A stretch of 64,000 nucleotides of DNA from Celerinatantimonas yamalensis. GTDB lineage: Bacteria > Pseudomonadota > Gammaproteobacteria > Enterobacterales > Celerinatantimonadaceae. Below, piece by piece: positions 15,928 to 25,972 of this stretch; position 1 is the stretch's first letter; each line of letters begins with the position of its first letter. The notes under the pieces were generated by a model that was given only the letters and a program-made list of their open reading frames with translations, was not told the DNA's origin and searched no databases. Made by a program: the position numbers and the translations under genes. The stretch is taken from NCBI RefSeq assembly GCF_046054155.1, contig NZ_JBEQCT010000002.1, positions 1 to 64,000 of the forward strand, written 5' to 3'.

Positions 15928-18651
15928 TTATAAACTACGTTGAACTTCAACAGTCTCAAAGACTTCGATCTGGTCGCCAACACGGACATCGTTGTAATTT
16001 TTCACCCCGATCCCACATTCCATGCCATTACGAACATCATTGACATCGTCTTTATATCGACGTAATGATTCCAGCTCACCTTCGTAAATCACCACGTTTT
16101 CACGAAGCACACGAATTGGGCTATTTCGTTTCACAACACCTTCAGTCACCATACAACCGGCAATTGCACCAATTTTAGGTGATTTGAACACATCGCGAAC
16201 TTCAGCCAATCCGATGATTTGTTGACGAAATTCAGGTGATAACAGCCCTGTCATGGCTTTTTTCACTTCGTCGATGAGATCATAAATCACACTATAATAA
16301 TGCAGATCAACGTGCTCGCTTTCAATCACTTTACGTGCAGCCGCATCAGCTCGCACATTAAAACCAAAGACTAAACCATCAGATGCAGCCGCTAATGTTG
16401 CATCTGTTTCAGTGATCCCACCGACGCCACGGCCAATGATATTCACTTTCACTTCATCAGTAGACAAGCCAGTCAATGAATCAGCAATCGCTTCAAGAGA
16501 GCCCTGAACATCCGCTTTAAGTACGATGTTCAGCTCTTGAACCTCGCCTTCAGTCATATTCGCGAACATATTTTCCAATTTCGCTTTTTGCTGACGAGCC
16601 AACTTCACTTCGCGGAATTTGCCTTGACGATACAGCGCAACTTCGCGAGCTTTTTTCTCATCGCGAACAACTGTTGCTTCATCACCTGCTGATGGCACAC
16701 CAGAAAGGCCTAAGATCTCAACTGGAATAGATGGCCCAGCTGTTTCAATATCATTACCATGCTCATCTTTCATGGCCCGAATGCGACCATATTCAAGACC
16801 ACATAAGATGATGTCGCCTCTATTAAGTTCGCCTTGTTGAACCAAAATAGACGCCACTGGACCACGACCTTTATCTAAGCGTGATTCGATCACGACTCCA
16901 GATGCAGGACCTGTTGAAATCGATTGCAATTCCAGCAAATCAGCTTGCAATAGCAATGATTCAAGCAATCCATCGATCCCTTCACCAGTTTTCGCAGAAA
17001 CATGCACAAATTGGGTATCACCGCCCCACTCTTCAGGAATGACATCTTGCTGAGCCAATTCATTTTTAACACGATCGAGATCCGCTTCTGGTTTATCAAT
17101 TTTGTTAACCGCAACAACAATTGGCACACCAGCAGCACGAGCGTGTTGAATAGCTTCAACAGTTTGTGGCATCACACCATCATCTGCAGCAACAACCAGA
17201 ACGACGATATCTGTCGCTTGCGCACCGCGAGCTCGCATAGCTGTAAACGCAGCATGTCCGGGAGTATCAAGGAAGGTTACCAGTTGGCCACCGTCAGTCT
17301 TAACTCGATAAGCACCGATATGTTGGGTAATCCCACCGGCTTCACCCGCTGCGACTTTGGCACGGCGAATATAATCAAGTAAAGAGGTTTTACCATGGTC
17401 AACGTGGCCCATAATGGTCACAACAGGGGCACGTGCAGTCAGTACACCATCACCAGCAGAGGCTTCTTGAAGCACTTCAACTTCTAAGGCATTTTCTTTG
17501 ACTAAGACCACTTTATGGCCCATTTCTTCGGCAACTAATTGTGCAGTTTCTTGATCAATCACCTGATTAATGGTCACCATAGCGCCCATTTTCATCATGG
17601 TTTTGATCACTTCAGTTGCTTTAACAGCCATTTTATTGGCTAACTCTGCAACAGTGACCGTTTCGCTGATACGCACATCACGTTCAACTGGTTGGGCCGG
17701 CTTATTAAAGCCATGTTGCATTGTGGTTGGTGCCACAACTTGGCGACTACGGCGTTTGCCGCCTTTGCGGTTACGCTGATTACGGCCACCATTATTACCA
17801 TTTACAGGGGCACCGCCTTTGTTGTCTTCTTTAACTGGCGTTGCCGCTTTTTTCTTCTTACGTCGAGGCCGTTTTTCATCTTTCAGAGCCTCTTCATCTT
17901 CCGCTTCACGTGCATAAGTTGAGGTTGTGAAATGATAATCTGCACTTTCCTCAGCTTGTTTACGTTTTTTCTCTTCTTCTTCCCAACGTTTAGTGTTCTC
18001 TTCAGCTAAACGCTTGGCTTCTTCGGCTTTGCGTTTGGCTTCCTCTTCAGCTTTAGCGAGTGCAGCTTGTTCTTGTTCAGCTTTTAGTCGCTCTTGCTCT
18101 TCACGTTTTGCTTTCTCTGCTGCTGCCACTTCTGGATCAGCCTCCGCCTGTGCTTTATCGGCTTTTGCCTGTGCGTCTTTACGCGCCTTTTCAGCCTTCG
18201 CTTTAGCTGCTTGAGCTTCTTGACGCGCTTTTTCTTCTACTTCCCGTTTCACTTTGGCTTCAGCTTCCAAGCGAGTTTGCTCTTCTTTAGCTTTCGCTTC
18301 GGTTTCTAAACGTGCTTGTTCTTCAGCTTCCGCTTTTGCTTGCTCGTCAACAGCACTACGTTTTACATAGGTGCGTTTTTTGTGAACTTCCACTTGGACG
18401 TTACGAGCCTTACCGCCAGAACTTGGGATACTCAGAGTACTTTTAGTTTTACGTTTTAAGGTCATCCGGCTTGGTTGACTCTCTTCCCCATGTTTTTGCT
18501 TGAGGTGTTCAAGTAGCTTCGATTTTTCATCTTCAGCCACCATCTCATCAGCCGCCTGTTTTTTAATGCCGGCATCGGCAAATTGTTTAATCAAGCGGTC
18601 AACGGTTGTACCCACGTCGTCTGCGAGTTGTTTTACTGAAACTGCTGTCAT
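15928..18651 (-). CDS. infB: Translation initiation factor IF-2
   Basis: GTPase that brings fMet-tRNA to the 30S subunit. 907 aa, close to the E. coli long form (890). It has an IF2_N domain at the start (VSVKQLADDVGTTVDRLIKQ), then a long charged Ala/Glu/Lys helix (about 85-270), a basic RPRRKKKK linker, the second IF2_N domain and the G domain from about residue 405 (GHVDHGKTS, DTPGH, NKID, SAKTGEGID). IF-2 core domains follow. It lies 26 bp after nusA. Internal starts, which give short isoforms in E. coli, were not resolved here. Confidence 0.97.
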   Translation of the reverse strand: MTAVSVKQLADDVGTTVDRLIKQFADAGIKKQAADEMVAEDEKSKLLEHLKQKHGEESQPSRMTLKRKTKSTLSIPSSGGKARNVQVEVHKKRTYVKRSAVDEQAKAEAEEQARLETEAKAKEEQTRLEAEAKVKREVEEKARQEAQAAKAKAEKARKDAQAKADKAQAEADPEVAAAEKAKREEQERLKAEQEQAALAKAEEEAKRKAEEAKRLAEENTKRWEEEEKKRKQAEESADYHFTTSTYAREAEDEEALKDEKRPRRKKKKAATPVKEDNKGGAPVNGNNGGRNQRNRKGGKRRSRQVVAPTTMQHGFNKPAQPVERDVRISETVTVAELANKMAVKATEVIKTMMKMGAMVTINQVIDQETAQLVAEEMGHKVVLVKENALEVEVLQEASAGDGVLTARAPVVTIMGHVDHGKTSLLDYIRRAKVAAGEAGGITQHIGAYRVKTDGGQLVTFLDTPGHAAFTAMRARGAQATDIVVLVVAADDGVMPQTVEAIQHARAAGVPIVVAVNKIDKPEADLDRVKNELAQQDVIPEEWGGDTQFVHVSAKTGEGIDGLLESLLLQADLLELQSISTGPASGVVIESRLDKGRGPVASILVQQGELNRGDIILCGLEYGRIRAMKDEHGNDIETAGPSIPVEILGLSGVPSAGDEATVVRDEKKAREVALYRQGKFREVKLARQQKAKLENMFANMTEGEVQELNIVLKADVQGSLEAIADSLTGLSTDEVKVNIIGRGVGGITETDATLAAASDGLVFGFNVRADAAARKVIESEHVDLHYYSVIYDLIDEVKKAMTGLLSPEFRQQIIGLAEVRDVFKSPKIGAIAGCMVTEGVVKRNSPIRVLRENVVIYEGELESLRRYKDDVNDVRNGMECGIGVKNYNDVRVGDQIEVFETVEVQRSL

Positions 18652-18677
18652 ATGGCGAAATTCCTCCGTCGACGTTA

Positions 18678-20174
18678 TTATTCTTCATCGCCAAACCAAC
18701 AAATTTGTCGGGCGGCCATAATCAATTCACCTGCTTGAGTTTCACTTAGCTCTTCAATGTCTGCGATCTCATCAACCCCTTGCTCAGCAAGATGTTCTAA
18801 CGTTGTCACACCACGTAAAGCTAATTCATAAGCCAACTCACGAGACATTCCGTCCAATGCAAGCAGATCTTCACTTGGCTTATTATTCCCTAATGATTCT
18901 TCTTTGGCTAATGCTTCAGTCACTAATACCGCTTTAGCGCGATCACGCAGCGCGTTGACCATGTCTTCATCCATCCCTTCGATGGCAAGAAGCTCATTGA
19001 CTGGTACATAAGCCACTTCTTCAAGCGTACTGAACCCTTCATCAACCAATACAGCTGCGAAATCTTCATCAACGTCTAAACGATTCTGAAATAACTCAAC
19101 TGATTTTTGTGCTTCCGCTTGATGCTTGGTGTGCATATCTTCAACGGTCATCACGTTCAGTTCCCAGCCAGTCAACTGCGCAGCTAAACGGATGTTTTGA
19201 CCATTTCGACCAATGGCTTGAGCCAAGCTATCCGGTTCAACTGCGATATCCATTGAATGATTATCTTCATCCATAATAATGGACGCAACTTCAGCTGGTG
19301 CCATTGAGTTGATCACATATTGCGCAGGATTATCATCCCAAAGGACAATATCAACCCGTTCATTGGCCAGTTCACTTGAAACAGCTTGAACGCGAGCACC
19401 ACGCATCCCGACACAAGCACCAACAGGATCAATCCGTTTATCATTCGATTTCACGGCAATTTTAGCACGAGCACCAGGATCACGAGCAGCGCCTTTGAGT
19501 TCAATCATCTCTTCGGCTATCTCTGGCACTTCAATACGGAATAGTTCGATCAGCATCTCCGGCTTTGTCCGGCTTAAAAACAGCTGAGCACCGCGCGCTT
19601 CTGGTTTAACTTCATAGAGTAGGGCTCGGATTCGATCACCAGGGCGAAAAGCTTCGCGTGGAAGTAAATCTTCACGGTGTAAAACGCCTTCAGCATTGTT
19701 CCCTAAATCGACAACAACGTTCTCACGACTGACTTTTTTAACCACGCCAGTATGCAATTCACCCACTTGGTCGATGAACTGTTCAACGATCTGGGCACGC
19801 TCAGCTTCGCGAACTTTCTGCACAATAACTTGTTTAGCCGTTTGGGTAGTAATGCGATCAAATGTTACTGATTCAATCGAATCTTCGACATAACCACCGA
19901 TATTTAGCTCAGGTTCGTCGACGCGAGCGGCATCCAGTGTAATTTCTCGATACGGGGCTTCAATTGCAGCTTCATTAGCAACGACTTGCCAGCGGCGAAA
20001 TGTTTCAAAATCACCGCTTTTACGATCAATTTTAACGCGAACGTCAACGTCGCCTTCGTATTTCTTTTTAGTGGCGGTTGCAAGGGCTATTTCTAACGCT
20101 TCAAAGATTTTTTCCCGAGGGACTGCTTTTTCGTTGGAAACAGCATCAACAACCAATAAGACTTCTTTATTCAT
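18678..20174 (-). CDS. nusA: Transcription termination/antitermination factor NusA
   Basis: RNA polymerase-binding factor for pausing, termination and antitermination. 498 aa, as in E. coli (495). Domains in order: NTD (MNKEVLLVVDAVSNEKAVPR), S1 (about 135-200), KH1/KH2 with IDPVGACVGMRGARVQAVS near residue 245 and the second KH near 315, then two acidic repeats at the C-terminus (about 365-490). Translated from the rimP operon, 12 bp after rimP. Confidence 0.97.
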   Translation of the reverse strand: MNKEVLLVVDAVSNEKAVPREKIFEALEIALATATKKKYEGDVDVRVKIDRKSGDFETFRRWQVVANEAAIEAPYREITLDAARVDEPELNIGGYVEDSIESVTFDRITTQTAKQVIVQKVREAERAQIVEQFIDQVGELHTGVVKKVSRENVVVDLGNNAEGVLHREDLLPREAFRPGDRIRALLYEVKPEARGAQLFLSRTKPEMLIELFRIEVPEIAEEMIELKGAARDPGARAKIAVKSNDKRIDPVGACVGMRGARVQAVSSELANERVDIVLWDDNPAQYVINSMAPAEVASIIMDEDNHSMDIAVEPDSLAQAIGRNGQNIRLAAQLTGWELNVMTVEDMHTKHQAEAQKSVELFQNRLDVDEDFAAVLVDEGFSTLEEVAYVPVNELLAIEGMDEDMVNALRDRAKAVLVTEALAKEESLGNNKPSEDLLALDGMSRELAYELALRGVTTLEHLAEQGVDEIADIEELSETQAGELIMAARQICWFGDEE

Positions 20175-20186
20175 TCCCGAGCCTCT

Positions 20187-20645
20187 TTAATCAAACTGAG
20201 GGATTACATGCGCTTTTTGGACATTACTTAGCGCAATTCGTTGCTGCTTATTTTCTACATCTAGAGTGATTATTTCACCCTCAACAGCTAATAATTTCCC
20301 TTTCCATTTACGCCGGTTCTCGACAGGCATCCGCAATTGCACAAAGATATCATCACCGACCACATCTTGATAATGCACTGCTTTAAATAAGGGCCTTTCC
20401 AATCCTGGCGATGAAACCTCCAGGTTATACTCGGTGCTGATTGGATCCTCGACATCAAGGATCGCGCTCACCTGATGACTGACAGCTGCACAGTCGTCTA
20501 CTGTAATGCCCTGCTCATGGTCGATATATAAGCGCAGTATGGAATGTTTACCTGCGTTAACAAACTCAACCCCTATTAATTCATAACCTAACGCATCTAC
20601 AGCAGGCTCAAGCATTTCGGTTAAGCGTTGCTCAATCGTTGCCAA
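20187..20645 (-). CDS. rimP: Ribosome maturation factor RimP, TTG start
   Basis: Needed for 30S subunit assembly. I choose the TTG at 20643-20645: GGAGGGG lies 4-5 bp upstream and the product then starts (M)ATIEQRLTEMLEPAVDALGY, matching RimP N-termini, giving 152 aa (E. coli about 150). A frame opening further upstream at 20708 has no ribosome site and adds a hydrophobic stretch unlike the family. Conserved EFVNAGKHSILRLYIDHEQG and EVSSPGLERPLF are present. First protein gene of the rimP-nusA-infB operon, after tRNA-fMet and an intervening terminator. Confidence 0.93.
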   Translation of the reverse strand: MATIEQRLTEMLEPAVDALGYELIGVEFVNAGKHSILRLYIDHEQGITVDDCAAVSHQVSAILDVEDPISTEYNLEVSSPGLERPLFKAVHYQDVVGDDIFVQLRMPVENRRKWKGKLLAVEGEIITLDVENKQQRIALSNVQKAHVIPQFD

Positions 20646-20716
20646 ATTCCCCTCCAGAAAAGAAAAAAGGGCCAAAAAGCCCAGAGATAAGACACAAAAG
20701 CGCGTCAAGAAGATAA

Positions 20717-20744
20717 CAAAAAGCCCCGAAAAAATACGGGGCTT
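20717..20744 (-). terminator. Terminator between tRNA-fMet and rimP
   Basis: On the minus strand AAGCCCCG-TATTTTTT-CGGGGCTT is followed by TTTG. It would end most tRNA transcripts and let some read through into rimP, as described for the metY-rimP arrangement in E. coli. Confidence 0.85.
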
Positions 20745-20789
20745 AGAGTAACAACGAACTCTTTGTGCCTCCCGAGCTTACCTCGAGAT

Positions 20790-20866
<77 letters not shown>

Positions 20867-20924
20867 TCCGAAACTGGCCGAATTATACCATTCTACCAGC
20901 CATATTAAAAGAGTTGTCTATATT

Positions 20925-21011
20925 TGGTGCCGAGAGCGGGACTTGAACCCGCACGCCCAATTGGGCACTACCCCCTCAAGATAGCGTGTCTACCAATTCC
21001 ACCACCTCGGC
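20925..21011 (-). tRNA. leuU: tRNA-Leu (GAG)
   Basis: An 87-nt class II tRNA on the minus strand: GCCGAGGTGGTGGAATTGG at the 5' end, anticodon GAG in CTATCTTGAGGGGGTAG, a long variable arm TGCCCAATTGGGCG and encoded CCA. Between secG and tRNA-fMet, the position of leuU in E. coli. Confidence 0.97.
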
Positions 21012-21018
21012 TAGAGAA

Positions 21019-21393
21019 TTACTCTGGTACTTGTTCAGCTGGCGAAGTTTTCTCTTTTTTCGAAGAGGTTGCCGCTGGTGCTTTGGTCGATGCAGCTTGA
21101 GTAACTTTTTGAGTGCTCACAGGTGTTTTACCTAGATCCTGCCACTCATTGCTACCCATTGTACTTTTTGTCGACAAATGCCCTAAAGCCAGACTAATTA
21201 CAAAAAATAATGTTGCTAATACTGCGGTGCTACGAGTTAAGAAGTTTCCAGACCCTGACGAACCAAATACAGTATTTGATGCTCCGGAACCGAATGAGGC
21301 TCCCATGTCGGCGCCTTTACCCTGCTGAATCAACACTAAACCAATAAGGCCTAATGAGACAAGCAGATATACACCTAATAAAATGTTGTACAT
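21019..21393 (-). CDS. secG: Preprotein translocase subunit SecG
   Basis: Inner-membrane accessory subunit of SecYEG. 124 aa, slightly longer than in E. coli (110). Two membrane helices (about 3-22 and 53-73) flank the conserved GKGADMGASFGSGASNTVFG loop near residue 26. The tail is rich in Ala, Lys, Ser and Thr. Its stop lies 8 bp before tRNA-Leu on the same strand, so the mRNA and the tRNA probably share a transcript. Confidence 0.95.
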   Translation of the reverse strand: MYNILLGVYLLVSLGLIGLVLIQQGKGADMGASFGSGASNTVFGSSGSGNFLTRSTAVLATLFFVISLALGHLSTKSTMGSNEWQDLGKTPVSTQKVTQAASTKAPAATSSKKEKTSPAEQVPE

Positions 21394-21561
21394 TGCTTAT
21401 ACCTTTTTATTGGACTTGCAAGCATCTGCAAGGCACTAACCAGCTATCCATATTGCTGATTACCGAAGCGGGCTGAATATTAACGAACCCAACGCACCTT
21501 GACAAGTAAATGTTGCAGAAAAATCTCAATCACACGTTCGTTCGATGAAATTATGTGCAAC

Positions 21562-22899
21562 TTAGCCACAATTATGCGCAACAACCCCAGCAATAGCCTC
21601 GGCTAATCGAATAACTTGGCGTTGATCTTGCCCTTCAACCATCACCCGCAGCAGTGGTTCTGTACCTGATTTACGCAAAAGTACCCGCCCCGTTTCGCCC
21701 AGTTCACGCTCAGCTTTCGATACGGCGGCTAAAACATCAATACTCTCGAGCGGATTTTGCTCGCCTTTAAAGCGCACATTCACTAGCAGCTGTGGATAAA
21801 GACGCAGCGTTCCTAACTGCTCACGCAATGTGTGGTTGTCATGGCGCATCGCGGCTAATACTTGCAATGCGGCCACAATTCCATCACCCGTTGTTGTATG
21901 ATTTAAGCAGATAATGTGACCTGAGTTCTCACCGCCGAGCATCCAGTTGTATTCCCCTAGACGCTCCATCACATAACGGTCCCCTACTTTGGCGCGAACA
22001 AATGGAATGTCTAATTGACCAAGCGCTTGCTCCATCGCCAAATTGGTCATTTGGGTGCCAACTACCCCGCCTTGAAGTAACCCTAAGCGCTGGTAATATT
22101 CGGCAATAATATAGATCAATTCATCGCCATCGACCTGTATACCCTGATGATCTACCATCATGACGCGATCCCCATCACCATCAAAAGCAATCCCTAAATC
22201 AGCTTGATGAACAAGAACCTGCTCACTTAATGCCCGCGTATCGGTGGCTCCACAGTTCGCATTAATATTCAAGCCATCGGGTTGCACGGCATAGGGAATC
22301 ACTTGTGCACCTAATTCTGTAAATACGGAAGGGGCAATGTGGTAAGTAGCGCCATTGGCACAGTCGACCACAATTTTAAGCCCTTTAAGATTCATCACAT
22401 TCGAAAAAGTGCTTTTACAAAACTCAATATAACGACCGGCTGCATCGACAATACGTGATGCTTTACCCAATTCAGCTGATTCGACACAGCTCACTGGTTT
22501 GGCTAGCTGTGCTTCAATGGCATGTTCAACATCATCGGGTAATTTAGTCCCTTGTGCAGAAAAAAACTTAATCCCATTATCATAATAAGGATTATGTGAA
22601 GCACTAATCACAATACCTGCGTCAGCATTAAAAGTACGCGTGAGATATGCGACCGCAGGCGTTGGCATCGGGCCCATAAAACTAGCATTTACCCCAGCAG
22701 CGGCAAGCCCAGCCTCGATGGCTGACTCTAACATGTAGCCGGAGATACGCGTATCTTTACCAATCAATACTCTACGTCGCCCTTGTTGACTTAATACCTG
22801 TCCTGCAGCCCAGCCAAGCTTAAGGGCAAAATCTGGCGTGATTGGAAATTCACCTACTTTGCCTCGAACGCCATCAGTTCCAAAATATTTTCTGCTCAT
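21562..22899 (-). CDS. glmM: Phosphoglucosamine mutase
   Basis: Converts glucosamine-6-phosphate to glucosamine-1-phosphate for UDP-GlcNAc, peptidoglycan and LPS. 445 aa, standard. It starts MSRKYFGTDGVRGKVGEFPI. The phosphoserine loop is ISASHNPYYDNGIKFF near residue 100, the metal loop is FDGDGDRVM near residue 239, and the C-terminal phosphate loop is RKSGTEPLLRVMVEG near residue 409. Four bp after folP. Confidence 0.97.
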   Translation of the reverse strand: MSRKYFGTDGVRGKVGEFPITPDFALKLGWAAGQVLSQQGRRRVLIGKDTRISGYMLESAIEAGLAAAGVNASFMGPMPTPAVAYLTRTFNADAGIVISASHNPYYDNGIKFFSAQGTKLPDDVEHAIEAQLAKPVSCVESAELGKASRIVDAAGRYIEFCKSTFSNVMNLKGLKIVVDCANGATYHIAPSVFTELGAQVIPYAVQPDGLNINANCGATDTRALSEQVLVHQADLGIAFDGDGDRVMMVDHQGIQVDGDELIYIIAEYYQRLGLLQGGVVGTQMTNLAMEQALGQLDIPFVRAKVGDRYVMERLGEYNWMLGGENSGHIICLNHTTTGDGIVAALQVLAAMRHDNHTLREQLGTLRLYPQLLVNVRFKGEQNPLESIDVLAAVSKAERELGETGRVLLRKSGTEPLLRVMVEGQDQRQVIRLAEAIAGVVAHNCG

Positions 22900-22903
22900 T
22901 GTC

Positions 22904-23728
22904 TTAATTCAAATCCATACATTGATAAGCTACTTTTAATACATCTGCTGTTTCTCGAACATCATGAACGCGCAAAATAGCAGCACCTTTGCTCGCCGCA
23001 ATACAGGCGCCAGCCAGACTTGCAGCGAGTCGTTCATCGACTCGGCGATCGAGCAACTGCCCAAACATACTTTTACGTGAAACGCCCACCAACAGCGGGT
23101 AACCTAGCTGATGAAAATTTTCAAGATGGCGCAACATTGCAAAATTATGCTCAACTGTTTTACCAAAGCCAAAACCCGGATCCAGAATGATATGTTCTGG
23201 GTTCATACCATTTGCGATCACCGCATTGCAGCGCTTTTCTAAGTAGTCTACCACCTCTGTAACAATATCATGATATTTTGGCGAATTTTGCATTGTTTCT
23301 GGGCGACCCTGCATATGCATCAGACAAACGGACACATTCGCTTGAATAGCCACATCAACAGCACCGGGCTCAAGCAGCGCATTAATATCATTAATCAGAT
23401 CTGCGCCCGCCAAACAAGCTTGGCGCATCACTTCACTGTGACGCGAATCAATTGATACCAAGCAGCCTAGCTCTTGTTTGATCGCGTTGATTGCACCAAT
23501 TGTGCGTTGCAGTTCTTGATCAATCGACACTTCTGCGGCACCCGGGCGAGTAGACTCCCCACCAATATCGATAATATCAGCGCCATCAAGCAACATTTGC
23601 CGCGCGTGGGCCACGGCGCGGTCTTGTGCTAAATACTGGCCACCGTCAGAAAACGAATCGGGTGTACAGTTCAAGATCCCCATCACCACTGGTCGCTCAA
23701 ATGTCTGATTAGCAATCGTTAAATTCAT
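22904..23728 (-). CDS. folP: Dihydropteroate synthase
   Basis: Folate-pathway enzyme joining p-aminobenzoate to hydroxymethyl-dihydropterin pyrophosphate; the target of sulfonamides. 274 aa. Signature motifs are GILNCTPDSFSDGG (residue 18), GADIIDIGGESTRPGA (about 49) and DPGFGFGKTVEHN (about 184). Tightly linked to glmM. A terminator separates it from ftsH. Confidence 0.96.
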   Translation of the reverse strand: MNLTIANQTFERPVVMGILNCTPDSFSDGGQYLAQDRAVAHARQMLLDGADIIDIGGESTRPGAAEVSIDQELQRTIGAINAIKQELGCLVSIDSRHSEVMRQACLAGADLINDINALLEPGAVDVAIQANVSVCLMHMQGRPETMQNSPKYHDIVTEVVDYLEKRCNAVIANGMNPEHIILDPGFGFGKTVEHNFAMLRHLENFHQLGYPLLVGVSRKSMFGQLLDRRVDERLAASLAGACIAASKGAAILRVHDVRETADVLKVAYQCMDLN

Positions 23729-23742
23729 TGATTAATTTCTCC

Positions 23743-23773
23743 AACAAAAAAGCCCTGTATAAGACAGGGCTTT
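23743..23773 (-). terminator. Intrinsic terminator after ftsH
   Basis: On the minus strand AAAGCCCTGT-CTTAT-ACAGGGCTTT is followed by TTTG. Perfect 10-bp stem. Located before folP, so folP-glmM need read-through or their own promoter. Confidence 0.88.
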
Positions 23774-23793
23774 CATAGCTGTTCAATATAAAA

Positions 23794-25728
23794 CTATTGA
23801 ACTAGATTTTCATCTGGTTTGTTATCGCCTACTGAAGGCTTGGCTGGTTCACTGTCATCTGACTGAACATCAGGTTTGGCACTTGGCGGCGGCTGATCGT
23901 TACCACTTTTATCTTCCCAATCAGCGGGTGGACGAGGTGTTTTATGCTCCATCAAATCATCTAACTGATGTGCATCGATCGTTTCATATTTCATCAGTGC
24001 ATCTTTCATTGCATGCAATATATCAATATTACTTTCGAGCAATTTTTTCGAACGATTGTAATTACGATCAATAACCAGACGGATCTCTTCATCAATTGCA
24101 CGAGCCGTCTCATCTGACATATGTTTCGATTTTGCGGCGCTGCGCCCTAAGAAGACTTCACCTTCTTCTTCAGCATATAACAATGGCCCCATTTTTTCTG
24201 AAAGACCCCATTGGGTGACCATCTTACGAGCAATCTCAGTGGCGCGTTCAATATCATTGCTTGCCCCCGTTGATACGCTCTCAACCCCATAAATAATCTC
24301 TTCGGCTAACCGGCCACCATACAAACTGGAGATCATGCTCTCTAAATGACGCTTACTATGACTGACGCGATCTCGCTCTGGCAAATACATCGTCACACCC
24401 AAAGCACGACCACGAGGAATAATACTCACCTTATAAACAGGATCATGGTCTGGCACTAAACGACCAATAATCGCATGTCCAGCTTCATGGTAGGCGGTCA
24501 TCTCTTTAGACTCTTCAGTCATCACCATGGATCTGCGCTCAGCACCCATCATGATTTTGTCTTTCGCCTTTTCAAACTCATCCATTGCAACCGCGCGTTT
24601 ATTCCCGCGAGCAGCAAACAGAGCGGCTTCATTGACTAAGTTCGCTAAATCAGCACCAGAGAAGCCCGGTGTTCCGCGAGCAATCACACTAGCATCAACA
24701 CCATCACCTAACGGTACTTTACGCATATGCACTTTAAGGATCTGCTCACGGCCTCGTACATCTGGCAGACCAACAGTTACTTGACGGTCAAAACGGCCGG
24801 GACGTAACAATGCAGGGTCTAATACGTCAGGTCGGTTGGTTGCCGCAATCACGATGATCCCTTCATTCCCCTCAAAACCATCCATCTCAACGAGCATCTG
24901 GTTCAGAGTTTGTTCACGCTCATCATGACCCCCCCCTAAACCGGCACCACGTTGGCGACCAACGGCATCGATTTCATCAATAAAGATGATACACGGCGCT
25001 GATTTTTTCGCCTGTTCAAACATATCACGAACACGCGATGCCCCTACCCCAACAAACATTTCGACAAAGTCAGAACCAGAGATGCTAAAGAACGGTACTT
25101 TAGCCTCACCTGCAATCGCTTTGGCCAATAATGTTTTACCGGTACCAGGAGGCCCCACCAGTAAGACCCCCGTTGGAATTCGCCCGCCTAATTTTTGAAA
25201 GCGAGTTGGATCGCGCAAATAATCGACTAATTCAGCAACTTCTTCTTTTGCTTCATCACAACCTGCAACATCAGCAAAAGTAGTTTTAATCTGGTCTTCA
25301 CCCATCAATCGCGCTTTGCTCTTACCAAACGACATCGCACCTTTGCCACCGCCGCCTTGCATTTGACGCATGAAGAAAATCCAGACCCCAATCAACAAAA
25401 TCATTGGGAACCAAGAAATGAAAATAGATGTCAGTACGCTAGGCTCTTTAGGCGCTTGACCAATCACTTTTACGTTATGATTCAGGAGATCGTTTAGGAT
25501 ATCCCGATCCGGCATCGGCATAATCGTTGTAAATTGCTCACCAGTTCGTTTCACCCCTTGAATCTTTTGACCGTTAATCCGAACTTGCCGGATTTGATCT
25601 TGGGATACATTTTTGACGAACGTCGAGTAGTCCTCTTGTTGCGCGCTGGAGGTATCCGGGCTGAAACTTTGGAAAACTGACATCAGCACAACGGCTATGA
25701 CCAGCCACAAAATCAGATTTTTCGCCAT
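23794..25728 (-). CDS. ftsH: ATP-dependent zinc metalloprotease FtsH
   Basis: Membrane-anchored AAA+ protease for quality control and for turnover of regulators such as sigma-32 and LpxC. The ATG at 25728 gives MAKNLILWLVIAVVLMSVFQ, as in E. coli, and 644 aa; a TTG nine bases upstream is less likely. Two TM helices (about 4-22 and 100-120), Walker A GPPGTGKTLLAK (about 193), Walker B CIIFIDEIDAVG, and the zinc motif AYHEAGHAIIG (about 414). The tail is acidic and Pro-rich. Downstream of rlmE, the usual partner. Confidence 0.97.
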   Translation of the reverse strand: MAKNLILWLVIAVVLMSVFQSFSPDTSSAQQEDYSTFVKNVSQDQIRQVRINGQKIQGVKRTGEQFTTIMPMPDRDILNDLLNHNVKVIGQAPKEPSVLTSIFISWFPMILLIGVWIFFMRQMQGGGGKGAMSFGKSKARLMGEDQIKTTFADVAGCDEAKEEVAELVDYLRDPTRFQKLGGRIPTGVLLVGPPGTGKTLLAKAIAGEAKVPFFSISGSDFVEMFVGVGASRVRDMFEQAKKSAPCIIFIDEIDAVGRQRGAGLGGGHDEREQTLNQMLVEMDGFEGNEGIIVIAATNRPDVLDPALLRPGRFDRQVTVGLPDVRGREQILKVHMRKVPLGDGVDASVIARGTPGFSGADLANLVNEAALFAARGNKRAVAMDEFEKAKDKIMMGAERRSMVMTEESKEMTAYHEAGHAIIGRLVPDHDPVYKVSIIPRGRALGVTMYLPERDRVSHSKRHLESMISSLYGGRLAEEIIYGVESVSTGASNDIERATEIARKMVTQWGLSEKMGPLLYAEEEGEVFLGRSAAKSKHMSDETARAIDEEIRLVIDRNYNRSKKLLESNIDILHAMKDALMKYETIDAHQLDDLMEHKTPRPPADWEDKSGNDQPPPSAKPDVQSDDSEPAKPSVGDNKPDENLVQ

Positions 25729-25972
25729 GTCACTCAAGACTAAGACCTCTGTAGGTAGGTAATGAATAAAACTACATCTGTTAATAACAATGTAGCCTAC
25801 TATAGTTTGAATCCGCTAGCCATACTATCGGCTTTATGAAAAGACGTTTCCATCACTATTTAATCGCCTGATGGCCACTTTCACCATTATGGCACGGTAA
25901 ATGACAATGATATCATGTTTAAATCGGTGAGTCTGGTAAGCCAAACTCATCGCCACGCATGGATCATGCAGG

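Noticed and set aside
17993..18309. Ser/Phe-rich frames on the plus strand
   Set aside because: Antisense to the Ala/Glu/Lys helix of infB; low-complexity translation without family signal.
25729..25972. Sigma-32 promoter in front of ftsH or rlmE
   Set aside because: No CTTGAAA/CCCCAT pair at suitable spacing was found on the minus strand in this gap or in the rlmE-yhbY gap.
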